This document shows, piece by piece, positions 43,417-51,719 of a stretch of DNA of 64,000 nt. Within the stretch, counting starts at the first letter, position 1. Each line of letters starts with the position of its first letter. The DNA is from DASQPR01 sp963724705 (GTDB lineage Bacteria > Actinomycetota > Actinomycetes > Mycobacteriales > Micromonosporaceae), in assembly GCA_963724705.1 (NCBI GenBank), contig CAVRVS010000004.1:1612001-1676000 (forward strand). The letters run 5' to 3'. Position numbers and translations under genes: made by a program. The notes beneath the pieces are model-generated. The model saw only the letters and a program-made list of their open reading frames with translations. It did no database searches and was not told the DNA's origin.

Positions 43417-46191
43417 ATGAGGCCATTGGGTGCGGCGGATCCGAATACCATCGGACCGTACCAGCTCCTTGGAGTCCTCGGCTCCGGCGGCATGGGCCGG
43501 GTCTATCTCGGCGCATCGCGAACCGGCCGCCGTGTCGCCATCAAGGTCATCCGCCCTGACCTCGCCGAGGATCCGATCTTCCGCGACCGGTTCACCCGCG
43601 AGGTTGCCGCCGCCGGTCGCGTGAGCCCGCTGTTCACCGCGCTTGTGGTCGACTCCGACACCGAGGCCGCCGCTCCGTGGCTGGCCACCACGTACATCGA
43701 GGGCGTGTCACTCGACCGGCAGGTGCTGGACGACGGTCCGATGGGCATCGACGACGTGCTGTCGCTGGCCGCCGGGCTCGGCGAGGCGCTCACCTCGATC
43801 CACACGGTCGGCCTGGTCCACCGCGACCTCAAGCCGAGCAACATCCTGCTGAACGACAGCGGCCCGCACATCATCGACTTCGGCCTCGCGCTCGGCAGCG
43901 AGCAGACCCGCCTGACCACCAGTCGAGTCGTGGGCACGCCGGCGTACATGGCGCCGGAGCGACTTCGCGGTGAGGCCGCCGGACCGCCGAGCGACGTGTT
44001 CTCGCTCGGCGCCACGCTCGTGTTCGCCTCGACCGGCCGTGATCTCGTCGATGACGCCAGCGTCTACGAACAGGTGCTGCAGATCGCCGAGGGCCGGTTC
44101 ACGCTGACCGACGTGCCCTCCCGGCTGCGCGCGCTGGTGATCCGCTGTGTGAGCTTCCACCCGGAGGACCGCCCGACCGCGGCGGAACTCACCCGCTTCG
44201 TAGTGGCGCTCGGCGCCGTCACCCCCGGCCTGGGCGTCGAGGACGTCACCGTCAAGATCTCGACGAAGCACCGGGCCGAGGCGCGCGCCGCCGGCATCCC
44301 GGTCCGTACGACGCCACGGCGCAACGGCGACCCGGAGAGCCTGCCGACCGACGATCAGCCGGCCGACGACGCATCGCCCGAGGGGTGGCCCGAGGAGACC
44401 TGGACCGCGGACGGCGCCGACGACGACCCGGCCAGCAGCACGCCGGCGGTCGTATCGGGATCCGGCATCCCCGCATCCATCGGCAGCACATCGGGCAGCC
44501 CCGCCTTCGGCACTTCCGTGTCCACGCCCGCGAGGCCCGGAACGGCACGGTCCGAGCGGCTCCGTGCCGTCATCGCGCCGCGCTCGTCGTACGAGGGGCA
44601 ATCGTCCGGCGTCAGCGTTGCCTGGACGCCGGCGGCGGCCGGACCTGGCGCGGCCGGGCCGATGACCGACGATTCGGCGGCCGGCGGGCGGCTCGCCGGC
44701 GGCCCGGTCGCTGGCGGTCCACCCGCGGCGGGCAAATCGTTCGGCGCGGGCCCCACCGGCGGCACCGACCCCGACGACGACTGGCGCGCGCCGCACCCGT
44801 CGGATCCGAATTTCGCCGGCCCGCCGTTCCATCTCGAGCCGCCCCGCTCGGGCTGGTCGAGGCGGAAGATGATCACGGCCGGTGGCGCTACCGCGGCCGT
44901 CGTCGCGACCGGCGGTGTCCTTGCCGCCGTGACGTTGGCCGCTCGGCAGCGACCCGGTTCGGTCGGTTCGAACGACCCGCAGGTTCCCACCACACCCGGG
45001 CCGGCCGTCCCGTCTACCTCGCCGAGCGCGAGCAGCGACGCGGTGATCGCCGGCGCCGTGCTCTGGACGGCAAGCTCGGGCGCCGGCCCGCTCGCGACGC
45101 AGCCGCAGAACCTGCCCGGCGGCCGGCGAGTGCTGGTTACCCCGGGCGGCGCGATTGTGGCGCTGCAGGGTCAGAACGGACGCGTGGTCGCGCTGAACTC
45201 GACCGGCAAGAAGCTGTGGTCGCAGTCGCAGGTCTCCTCCGACGCGGCAATGTGGCTGTGGGGCAGCGGCATCCTGGTCTCCGATGGCGCTTGGCTCGCT
45301 CTGTACGACCTGACCGGCAAACAGAAATTCCGCGTACAACCGGCGTCACTCGCGAGTAAGGCCATCGGTCCCACCCACGGCGTCCTGCGGGTCACCGGCC
45401 TCGCCCTGAATTCGACGACCGCATACGTCGGCCTCGGCTCCGCCATGGTCGCGATCAACCGGGCCGGCAAGGCCCTGCATACCTGGCAGGTCGGCGATCG
45501 GCTGGCGGAGACGCCGGAGACGCCGACCGCAGCCTCCGACAAGTGGGTCGTCACGCAGACCGTCGGCCTGTTGTCTTCGGTCACCGTTTACCCGGCCAAG
45601 AGCGAGCTGGCAGTGTTGCAGCAAACGTATCCGCCGCTGCAATTCAACATCGACGGCACCACTGACGCCGCGGCGGCGGCGCCGGGCACGACAACCGACC
45701 CGGCGGTCCGATTCGCCGAGGCGCGCATCGTCGATGGCTACGTCGTCGCGCGTATCGAGCGAGATGTGCGCGCATTTGCCATCGCCGACGGCAGCGCACT
45801 CATCCATGAGGGCGAGCCCGGCCCGGTGCACGCGATCGCCCCGATCAACTCGTCGATCCTTGTCGCCTCGACGTCGATCAGCAAATACGACATCTTGAGC
45901 GGCAACCGCCAATGGCAAGCAGCGATCCCGGCGATGCGACTCGCGGTCGTAAGTCAGCCTGGCCAGGCCACCGTCGTCGTCGCCGCAACCGTCGGCGGCG
46001 TGACCGGACTGGACGCGCATGGCCGCGTCCTGTGGTACGCACACCTACCGGTGAGCCTGGCCACGGCGACGCCATCGGGCATCACGATCGCGCCGCATGC
46101 CGCCTACGTGACCTTCGATCTGCCGGCCGGATCGGACGCAGGTCTGCCCGATGTGGTGGCGATCGCGCTCGACGACAAGGCACATCGCTAG
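43417..46191 (+). CDS. Membrane Ser/Thr protein kinase with C-terminal beta-propeller sensor
   Basis: 924 residues from ATG 43417, which gives M-R-P-L-G-A-A-D-P, the usual start of this group. Kinase domain: G-S-G-G-M-G-R-V-Y (22-30), Lys in A-I-K-V-I (43), H-R-D-L-K-P-S-N-I, D-F-G-L-A-L, and A-P-E-R. A Pro/Gly/Ala-rich linker follows, one membrane helix near residues 490-510, and then about 400 extracellular residues built from PQQ-like propeller blades. The outside propeller could bind a ligand and control the kinase. No substrate or partner is adjacent. Confidence 0.93.
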   Translation: MRPLGAADPNTIGPYQLLGVLGSGGMGRVYLGASRTGRRVAIKVIRPDLAEDPIFRDRFTREVAAAGRVSPLFTALVVDSDTEAAAPWLATTYIEGVSLDRQVLDDGPMGIDDVLSLAAGLGEALTSIHTVGLVHRDLKPSNILLNDSGPHIIDFGLALGSEQTRLTTSRVVGTPAYMAPERLRGEAAGPPSDVFSLGATLVFASTGRDLVDDASVYEQVLQIAEGRFTLTDVPSRLRALVIRCVSFHPEDRPTAAELTRFVVALGAVTPGLGVEDVTVKISTKHRAEARAAGIPVRTTPRRNGDPESLPTDDQPADDASPEGWPEETWTADGADDDPASSTPAVVSGSGIPASIGSTSGSPAFGTSVSTPARPGTARSERLRAVIAPRSSYEGQSSGVSVAWTPAAAGPGAAGPMTDDSAAGGRLAGGPVAGGPPAAGKSFGAGPTGGTDPDDDWRAPHPSDPNFAGPPFHLEPPRSGWSRRKMITAGGATAAVVATGGVLAAVTLAARQRPGSVGSNDPQVPTTPGPAVPSTSPSASSDAVIAGAVLWTASSGAGPLATQPQNLPGGRRVLVTPGGAIVALQGQNGRVVALNSTGKKLWSQSQVSSDAAMWLWGSGILVSDGAWLALYDLTGKQKFRVQPASLASKAIGPTHGVLRVTGLALNSTTAYVGLGSAMVAINRAGKALHTWQVGDRLAETPETPTAASDKWVVTQTVGLLSSVTVYPAKSELAVLQQTYPPLQFNIDGTTDAAAAAPGTTTDPAVRFAEARIVDGYVVARIERDVRAFAIADGSALIHEGEPGPVHAIAPINSSILVASTSISKYDILSGNRQWQAAIPAMRLAVVSQPGQATVVVAATVGGVTGLDAHGRVLWYAHLPVSLATATPSGITIAPHAAYVTFDLPAGSDAGLPDVVAIALDDKAHR

Positions 46192-46244
46192 CGAAGGCAC
46201 ATCGTTAGGCAATATCCGCCGCGGCCGCGTCCAGCTAGACTGGC

Positions 46245-46330
46245 GGCGGCACGCAGGGTGCCCCCGTGGTCCGCGGGAAGGGCTGAGCCCACCTGATGGA
46301 CGATCCCGGGCAGCGCATCGTTGTGCTGCC
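46245..46330 (+). ncRNA. Structured leader RNA domain (riboswitch-like aptamer candidate)
   Basis: GGCGGCAC (46245-46252) pairs with GTGCTGCC (46323-46330) over eight bases with one G-U pair, closing a domain of 86 nt. Inside are CCCG/CGGG around 46263-46277, a GGGC-TGA-GCCC hairpin at 46280-46290, and possible GATG/CATC pairing (46295-46319). Sequence blocks GGGTGCCC, GGCTGAG, ACCTGAT and CAGCG occur in the order seen in TPP riboswitches, but the A after GAG and the GGGA end are absent. It is followed by an SD-masking hairpin, so it may be a ligand- or condition-responsive leader. Confidence 0.45.
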
Positions 46331-46345
46331 AATGTACGTACCCGT

Positions 46346-46391
46346 CCTCCTTTCGGCCTGGCGACGCGGACCGCAGGCACGCGAAAGGAGG
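46346..46391 (+). promoter_or_regulatory. Hairpin sequestering the ankyrin gene ribosome binding site
   Basis: CCTCCTTTCG (46346-46355) is the exact complement of CGAAAGGAGG (46382-46391), which holds the complete SD of the ATG at 46397. GCCTG/CAGGC (46356-46360 with 46374-46378) extends the stem after a 3-nt bulge. In this fold ribosomes cannot bind, so translation should be off unless the stem is opened. Confidence 0.7.
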
Positions 46392-46396
46392 TCGCC

Positions 46397-47935
46397 ATGG
46401 CGGCCCTGTCCCTGCCGACGAACCCGAGCCTCGAACAGATGCGCAAGCAGGCACGTGACCTGCAACGCGCAACACGAGCCGGCGATGCCGCCGCAATCGA
46501 CCGCGTCGCCGCGGTGCACCCCGATGGGCGGCCGAACGAACCGGCCACCTTTCCGCTGAGCGCCGCGCAGCTCGTGGTCGCCCGGTCGTACGGCTTCCCG
46601 AGCTGGCCTCGCCTCGTGCACTACTTCGACGTGGTCGCCGTCTACGGACGACCTGGCGGCGCAGCCCGGGACGGCGCGGACAACCCGGAAGGTGGCGCGC
46701 CGGCCGATGCCGACATCGCCGATCGCTTCTGCCGCCTCGCTTGCGTCGACTACAGCGACGACGGGCCGGAATATCCCGCCGCCGCGCGGGCGATCCTGCA
46801 GGGCCGCCCGGACCTGACGCGCGACCACATCTGGGCGGCAGCGGCCGCGAGCGACGTAGACGCTGTACGTGGCCTATTGGCTCGAGATCCCGCACTGGCC
46901 AATCGGGAGGGCGGCCCGTATCGCTGGCCGCCGTTGTGCTACGTCACGTATTCACGCCTCGACGCGGCCGTCGCGGAGTCGTCAGTGCTCCGGATCGTCC
47001 GGACGCTGCTCGACTCTGGCGCCGATCCGAACGCGGGATATCTGTGGGGCGGCTTGCAGACGCCATTCACGGCACTGACCGGGGCGTTCGGCGAAGGTGA
47101 GCAGGGACCGGGTCGTACGCCGCGGCATCCGCACTCGATCGCCCTCGCCCGGCTGCTTCTGGACGCCGGCGCCGACCCGAACGACGGTCAGACGCTCTAC
47201 AACCGCATGTTCCGGGCCGACGACGACCACCTCGAACTTCTGTTCACGTACGGACTCGGGCGCGGCGACGGCGGCCCATGGATGGCTCGACTCGGGCCGG
47301 ACGCGCTGGACACCCCGGACGAACTGCTCGACAAGCAGTTGCGCTGGGCCGTCAGCCACGGCTTCGCCGGCCGGGTGCGACTCCTGGCCCGTCACGGCGT
47401 CGACGTCACCCGGCCGATGCCCGATGGTCGCCGCCCGATCGAGGTGGCCGCGGCCGACGGCAACGAAGAGATGGTGACCGCCCTCGTCGACGCGGGCGAG
47501 CGGCGCCCCGAGCTCACCGGACGAACGGCGCTGGTCGCTGCCCTGCTGGCCGGCGACCGCGCGCGCGTCGACGGGATCCGGGCCGCCCAGCCTCAGCTGT
47601 TCAATGAAGTACTCGCGGCCGAACCGGGGCTCGTCATGCGCGCGACCAACGTCGGGCGGGCCGATGCCGTACCGCTGCTGGTCGAGCTCGGGTTCGATAT
47701 CGATGCATGGGTCGACGGCGCGACCCCATTGCACTGGACCGCGTGGAACGGTGACGTCGCGACGGCGCGGACGCTGCTCGACCTCGGCGCGGACCGGACG
47801 CTTCGGGATGACCGCTTCGACGCCACGCCGCAGGGCTGGGCCGAACACGCGCACCAGGACGCGTACGTGGCGTTCATCGCTCATTACCCGGCCAGCGACG
47901 TCCGGCGCGGCGAGCACCGCGCCGGTGAGGGCTAG
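46397..47935 (+). CDS. Ankyrin-repeat protein
   Basis: 512 residues from the ATG at 46397, preceded by AAAGGAGG. The first 80 residues are a helical region (L-P-T-N-P-S-L-E-Q-M-R-K-Q-A-R-D-L). Then come six to eight ankyrin repeats with T-P-L-H-W-T-A-W-N-G, A-R-T-L-L-D-L-G-A-D and L-L-L-D-A-G-A-D-P-N. Cytosolic; ankyrins mediate protein contacts, and the partner is unknown. Its stop shares the bases CTAG with the stop of asnB on the other strand. The upstream leader is the unusual part. Confidence 0.9.
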   Translation: MAALSLPTNPSLEQMRKQARDLQRATRAGDAAAIDRVAAVHPDGRPNEPATFPLSAAQLVVARSYGFPSWPRLVHYFDVVAVYGRPGGAARDGADNPEGGAPADADIADRFCRLACVDYSDDGPEYPAAARAILQGRPDLTRDHIWAAAAASDVDAVRGLLARDPALANREGGPYRWPPLCYVTYSRLDAAVAESSVLRIVRTLLDSGADPNAGYLWGGLQTPFTALTGAFGEGEQGPGRTPRHPHSIALARLLLDAGADPNDGQTLYNRMFRADDDHLELLFTYGLGRGDGGPWMARLGPDALDTPDELLDKQLRWAVSHGFAGRVRLLARHGVDVTRPMPDGRRPIEVAAADGNEEMVTALVDAGERRPELTGRTALVAALLAGDRARVDGIRAAQPQLFNEVLAAEPGLVMRATNVGRADAVPLLVELGFDIDAWVDGATPLHWTAWNGDVATARTLLDLGADRTLRDDRFDATPQGWAEHAHQDAYVAFIAHYPASDVRRGEHRAGEG

Positions 47936-49917
47936 TCGACAACGGGCCCGATCGGCGGCTTGGCGTCGAGCGCGGACGGATTGCGGCCTATCTCCGGTGC
48001 CAGCGTGCGCTCGATGAAGATCGCGTGCCACAGGCAGAACACCAGGACGGTCCACACCTTGCGCGAGTTGTCGCGTTCACCGCGCTTGTGCTCGTCGAGC
48101 AACCCGACCGCGTACGGCAGGTCCAGCAACTCCCCCGCGCCCGAGCCGGCGATCACGTTGCGCGCCCACTCGTACATCTCGCCGGCCAACCACACGCGGA
48201 TGGGCGTCGGGAATCCCAGCTTGCGACGGTTCACGATGGGCGCCGGCACGATGCCGTCGAGGGCGCGACGCATCGCGAACTTCGTGGCATCCGACTTGGC
48301 CGGCACCTTCAACTCCACCGGGATCGTCGAGGCGACGTCGAACACTTCCCGGTCGACGTACGGCAGCCGCAACTCCAGCGAGTGCGCCATGGACATGCGG
48401 TCGGCCTTGGCCAGGATGTCGCCGCGCAGCCAGGTGTAGAGATCGATGTGCTGCATCTTCGTCACGTCGTCGAGCCCGGCGACCTCGGCGTACAGCGGCG
48501 CGGTCACGTCCGTGTACCGCACAGAGTCGTCGTAGTGCCGCATCAACGCGTGCTTCTGCTCCTCGGTGAAGATGCGTGCATTGCCGTAGTAGCGTTCCTC
48601 GATCGGCGTCGTGCCCCGTTCGAGGAAGCTGCGGCCCTTGACCCCCTGGGGCAGCACCGATGCGACCCGACGCAGGCCACGCTGCATCGAATCGGGCAGG
48701 CCGGCGACCGTCGAGAGCGACAGCGGTTCACGGTAGAGGCCGTACCCGCCGAAGAACTCGTCGGCGCCCTCGCCGGACAGCGCGACCGTCACGTGCTGGG
48801 CCGCGGTGCGGGCGAGGAAATACAGGGGTACGAGGGACGGATCGGCGAGCGGATCGTCCAGGTGCCAGATGATCGTCGGCAACGCCGACATGACGTCGGT
48901 GGCGGTGACCCGTGTGGGCAGCAGGCGGACGCCCAGGTGATGGGCCGAGTCCTCGGCGATGCCGATCTCCGAATACCCCTCGACGGCGAAGCCGACCGTG
49001 AACGTCGGGATCTCCGGGTAGACCTCGCGCGCAAAGGCCACGATCGCGGTCGAATCGATGCCGCTGGACAGGAACGCGCCGACCGGCACGTCGGCCCGCA
49101 GGTGGGCGTGGACGCTCTCGCGTAGGACGTCGCGGATGCGCCGGTAGAGCGCGGCGGGATCGTCGGTCGGGGTCGGCCGGAACGCCGGCTGGTAGTAGCG
49201 CCGCGTGGCGAACGTACCGCCGGGCAGGTAGGAGAAACTCTCGCCGCCGCCGACGCGACCGATGCCACGGTGCAGCGTCGCGGGCTCCGGCACGTACTGC
49301 AGCGTCAGGTAGTAGGACAGGCTCGCCGGGTCGATCGCCGCGTCGACGTCGCGACCGGCGGCCGCGCCGGAGGCATTTGCCCCGCCGGGGTAGAACGGCA
49401 GCAATGCCTTCTTCTCGCTCGCCAAATACAAGCCGTCGTCGGTGACCAGGTAGTACAACGGCTTGATGCCGTACGGATCGCGGGCGCCCCACACCATGCC
49501 GCGGTGCGTGTCGTAGATGACGACGGCGAACATGCCCCGCAGCCGGGTGACGGCCTGCTCACCCCAGTGGTGGTACGCGGCGACGACCACCTCGGTGTCG
49601 CCGTCGGTCGCGAACGTGGCGCCGTGCCGCGCCTCGAGTTCGTCACGCAGCTCGCGATAGTTGTAGATGGCGCCGTTGAACGCGATCACGTACCGCCCGG
49701 CGTCGAATCCGCTGGCCGGGTATGACATCGGCTGGTGGCTGCGGGCGACGTCGACGACGGCCAATCGCTTACACGCGAACACAACCGACTCGTCGACGAC
49801 AGTGACCGCCGTTTCGTCCGGTCCGCGATGATGGACCGTTTCCACCGCCGCGGCGATCGCGTCGCGGTGCTGGTGGGCACCGCCGCGAGCGCTCACGAAG
49901 GTGACCAGTCCGCACAT
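47932..49917 (-). CDS. asnB: Asparagine synthetase (glutamine-hydrolysing)
   Basis: 661 residues from ATG 49917, which places the glutaminase nucleophile Cys directly after Met (M-C-G-L-V-T); an ATG three codons upstream would bury it. Class II amidotransferase domain with R-L-A-V-V-D and G-I-Y-N-Y/ N-G-A-I-Y-N-Y, then a synthetase domain with the PP-loop S-S-G-I-D-S-T-A and the E-G-A-D-E-F-F-G-G-Y segment. It makes asparagine from aspartate, glutamine and ATP. Long form, 50-60 residues over AsnB of E. coli, typical for actinobacteria. Confidence 0.95.
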   Translation of the reverse strand: MCGLVTFVSARGGAHQHRDAIAAAVETVHHRGPDETAVTVVDESVVFACKRLAVVDVARSHQPMSYPASGFDAGRYVIAFNGAIYNYRELRDELEARHGATFATDGDTEVVVAAYHHWGEQAVTRLRGMFAVVIYDTHRGMVWGARDPYGIKPLYYLVTDDGLYLASEKKALLPFYPGGANASGAAAGRDVDAAIDPASLSYYLTLQYVPEPATLHRGIGRVGGGESFSYLPGGTFATRRYYQPAFRPTPTDDPAALYRRIRDVLRESVHAHLRADVPVGAFLSSGIDSTAIVAFAREVYPEIPTFTVGFAVEGYSEIGIAEDSAHHLGVRLLPTRVTATDVMSALPTIIWHLDDPLADPSLVPLYFLARTAAQHVTVALSGEGADEFFGGYGLYREPLSLSTVAGLPDSMQRGLRRVASVLPQGVKGRSFLERGTTPIEERYYGNARIFTEEQKHALMRHYDDSVRYTDVTAPLYAEVAGLDDVTKMQHIDLYTWLRGDILAKADRMSMAHSLELRLPYVDREVFDVASTIPVELKVPAKSDATKFAMRRALDGIVPAPIVNRRKLGFPTPIRVWLAGEMYEWARNVIAGSGAGELLDLPYAVGLLDEHKRGERDNSRKVWTVLVFCLWHAIFIERTLAPEIGRNPSALDAKPPIGPVVD

Positions 49918-49976
49918 GGCCGTCATCTTGTCACGGGGTAGGTTCGGAGTCGGCACACCGGTCGCGAGGAGGCACC

Positions 49977-51452
49977 ATGACGTCACAGCCGCATGACCCG
50001 TCCGTCACCCCACCGCCCAGCGGGCAGGCGCACGACCCGGATTACCCGGAGCGGCTGCTCGCCTTCATGCGGACCGGCTGGAACGACACCACGCTCTCGA
50101 TCACACCCTCGCCGGCCGTACCGAATTACGCGGCGCGGCGCGCGGCCGTATCCGCGGCGTTCGCCGGTTTGACGGTGATCGTGCCGTCCGGTCACGAGAA
50201 GGTGCGGTCGAACGACACAACCTATCCGTTCCGTCCCGGTAGCGACCTGTATTACCTCACCGGCGAACACGACCCCGAGGCGGTGCTTGTCCTCCGGCCG
50301 ACTGGTACGTCCGGTCACGACGCAACGCTGTACGTACGCCCGCGATCCCCCCGGGACACGGACGAGTTCTTCCGGGACCGGGCCTACGGCGAGCTGTGGA
50401 TCGGGCGGCGGCACACCCTCGAGGAGAAGTCGGCCGAGCTGGGCATCGTGACCGCGCGGCTGGCCGGTCTGGCCGAAGTGCTCGCGAACTGCGCGCCGGC
50501 GCGGACCCGTACGCTGCGCGGCGCCGACCCGATCGTCGACGCGGCCGTGGCGCCCTACGGCGACGGCGCCGGCGACCGGGAGCTGGCGAGCACGCTGTCC
50601 GAACTTCGGCTGCCCAAGGATCCGTGGGAGATCGCCCAACTCCAGGACGCGATCGACGCGACCGTACGGGGCTTCGAAGACGTCGCCCGCGTGCTGCCGG
50701 CCGACCGCCCCGTGTCCGAACGCCTCCTCGACGGTGTGTTCGGCCTGCGGGCGCGCCACGACGGCAACACGGTCGGCTACGCCGCCATTGTCGGCAACGG
50801 CCCGCACGGCACGACACTGCACTGGACCCGAAACACCGGCGAGACGCGCCCAGGCGATCTGCTGCTCATGGACATGGGCGTGGAGAATCGCGAGCTCTAC
50901 ACGGCGGACGTCACGCGTACGCTGCCGGTCAGCGGCACGTTCACGGCGTTGCAGCGCGAGGTGTATGACATCGTCTACGCATCGCAGCAGGCCGGCGTCG
51001 ATCTCATCAAGCCCGGCGTCGAGTTCAAGGACATCCACGAGACCTGCATGCGCGTGCTTGCCGGCGGGCTCAAGGATCTCGGTCTCCTGCCGGTCAGCGT
51101 CGACGAGGCGATGGACAGCGAGTCCCAGGTCTATCGGCGCTGGACGTTGCACGGCTTCGGGCACATGCTCGGGCTCGACGTGCACGACTGCGCGAACGCT
51201 CGCAACGAGACCTACCGTGGTGGCACCGTCGGCGAAAACTACGTCCTGACCGTCGAGCCGGGGCTGTATTTCCAGCCGGAGGACGAACTCGTACCGGCAG
51301 AGCTGCGCGGGATCGGCATTCGCATCGAGGACGACGTCCTGGTGACATCGGCCGGCGCCCAGGTCATGTCGGACGGGCTGCCGCGACACGCGGCCGATGT
51401 CGAAGCGTGGCTGGCGGCGCAGCGGGCTGCTGGACCGCGCCTGCCCGGCTGA
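49977..51452 (+). CDS. pepP: Xaa-Pro aminopeptidase (aminopeptidase P, M24B)
   Basis: 491 residues, full length for actinobacterial PepP. The M24 fold has the two-metal set: M-D-M-G-V-E and T-A-D-V-T-R-T (two Asp), H-G-F-G-H-M-L-G-L-D-V-H, V-E-P-G-L-Y, and I-R-I-E-D-D. Removes N-terminal residues next to proline in the cytosol. Starts ATG 49977 with GGAGGCACC upstream, divergent from asnB across a 59-bp gap. Confidence 0.94.
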   Translation: MTSQPHDPSVTPPPSGQAHDPDYPERLLAFMRTGWNDTTLSITPSPAVPNYAARRAAVSAAFAGLTVIVPSGHEKVRSNDTTYPFRPGSDLYYLTGEHDPEAVLVLRPTGTSGHDATLYVRPRSPRDTDEFFRDRAYGELWIGRRHTLEEKSAELGIVTARLAGLAEVLANCAPARTRTLRGADPIVDAAVAPYGDGAGDRELASTLSELRLPKDPWEIAQLQDAIDATVRGFEDVARVLPADRPVSERLLDGVFGLRARHDGNTVGYAAIVGNGPHGTTLHWTRNTGETRPGDLLLMDMGVENRELYTADVTRTLPVSGTFTALQREVYDIVYASQQAGVDLIKPGVEFKDIHETCMRVLAGGLKDLGLLPVSVDEAMDSESQVYRRWTLHGFGHMLGLDVHDCANARNETYRGGTVGENYVLTVEPGLYFQPEDELVPAELRGIGIRIEDDVLVTSAGAQVMSDGLPRHAADVEAWLAAQRAAGPRLPG

Positions 51453-51468
51453 TCGACTCGCAGGGCCT

Positions 51469-51533
51469 GCGCAACTTCACGGAAGTCGCCCGACAATCGC
51501 ACCGCGAAACGGGCACGTTCCGTGAAGTTGCGG
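51469..51533. terminator. 15-bp hairpin after the aminopeptidase gene
   Basis: CGCAACTTCACGGAA (51470-51484) and TTCCGTGAAGTTGCG (51518-51532) are perfect complements. GCCCG/CGGGC inside the loop lengthens the stem after mismatched triplets. It follows the pepP stop by 17 bases and lies 190 bases before aconitase; a terminator or an intergenic palindrome. Confidence 0.7.
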
Positions 51534-51719
51534 CGCGCGTCCACCGAACGGGCTTGCGCGTAAAACAAGACGGACGTACGGTTTGGTTAAGTCGGCGATC
51601 ACGCGACGCGGCCCTTGCTCTGCGGCCATGTTCGAGCGTGCGCGAGACTGAACGACGGGCGGCGTCCCCTACCGGGCGAGCCGCGAGTGACGGGCGTGAC
51701 ACATGTGAGGAGTGCGGAC

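Noticed and set aside
46245..46330. Calling the ankyrin leader a thiamine-pyrophosphate riboswitch
   Set aside because: The conserved A after CTGAG and the 3' GGGA are missing, GGGC-TGA-GCCC can fold as its own hairpin, and the gene has no thiamine link. Reported only as riboswitch-like.
46296..46559. Open frame from ATG 46296 as an upstream gene overlapping the ankyrin start
   Set aside because: There is no ribosome binding site, and it runs out of frame into the ankyrin gene with Arg/Pro-rich composition.
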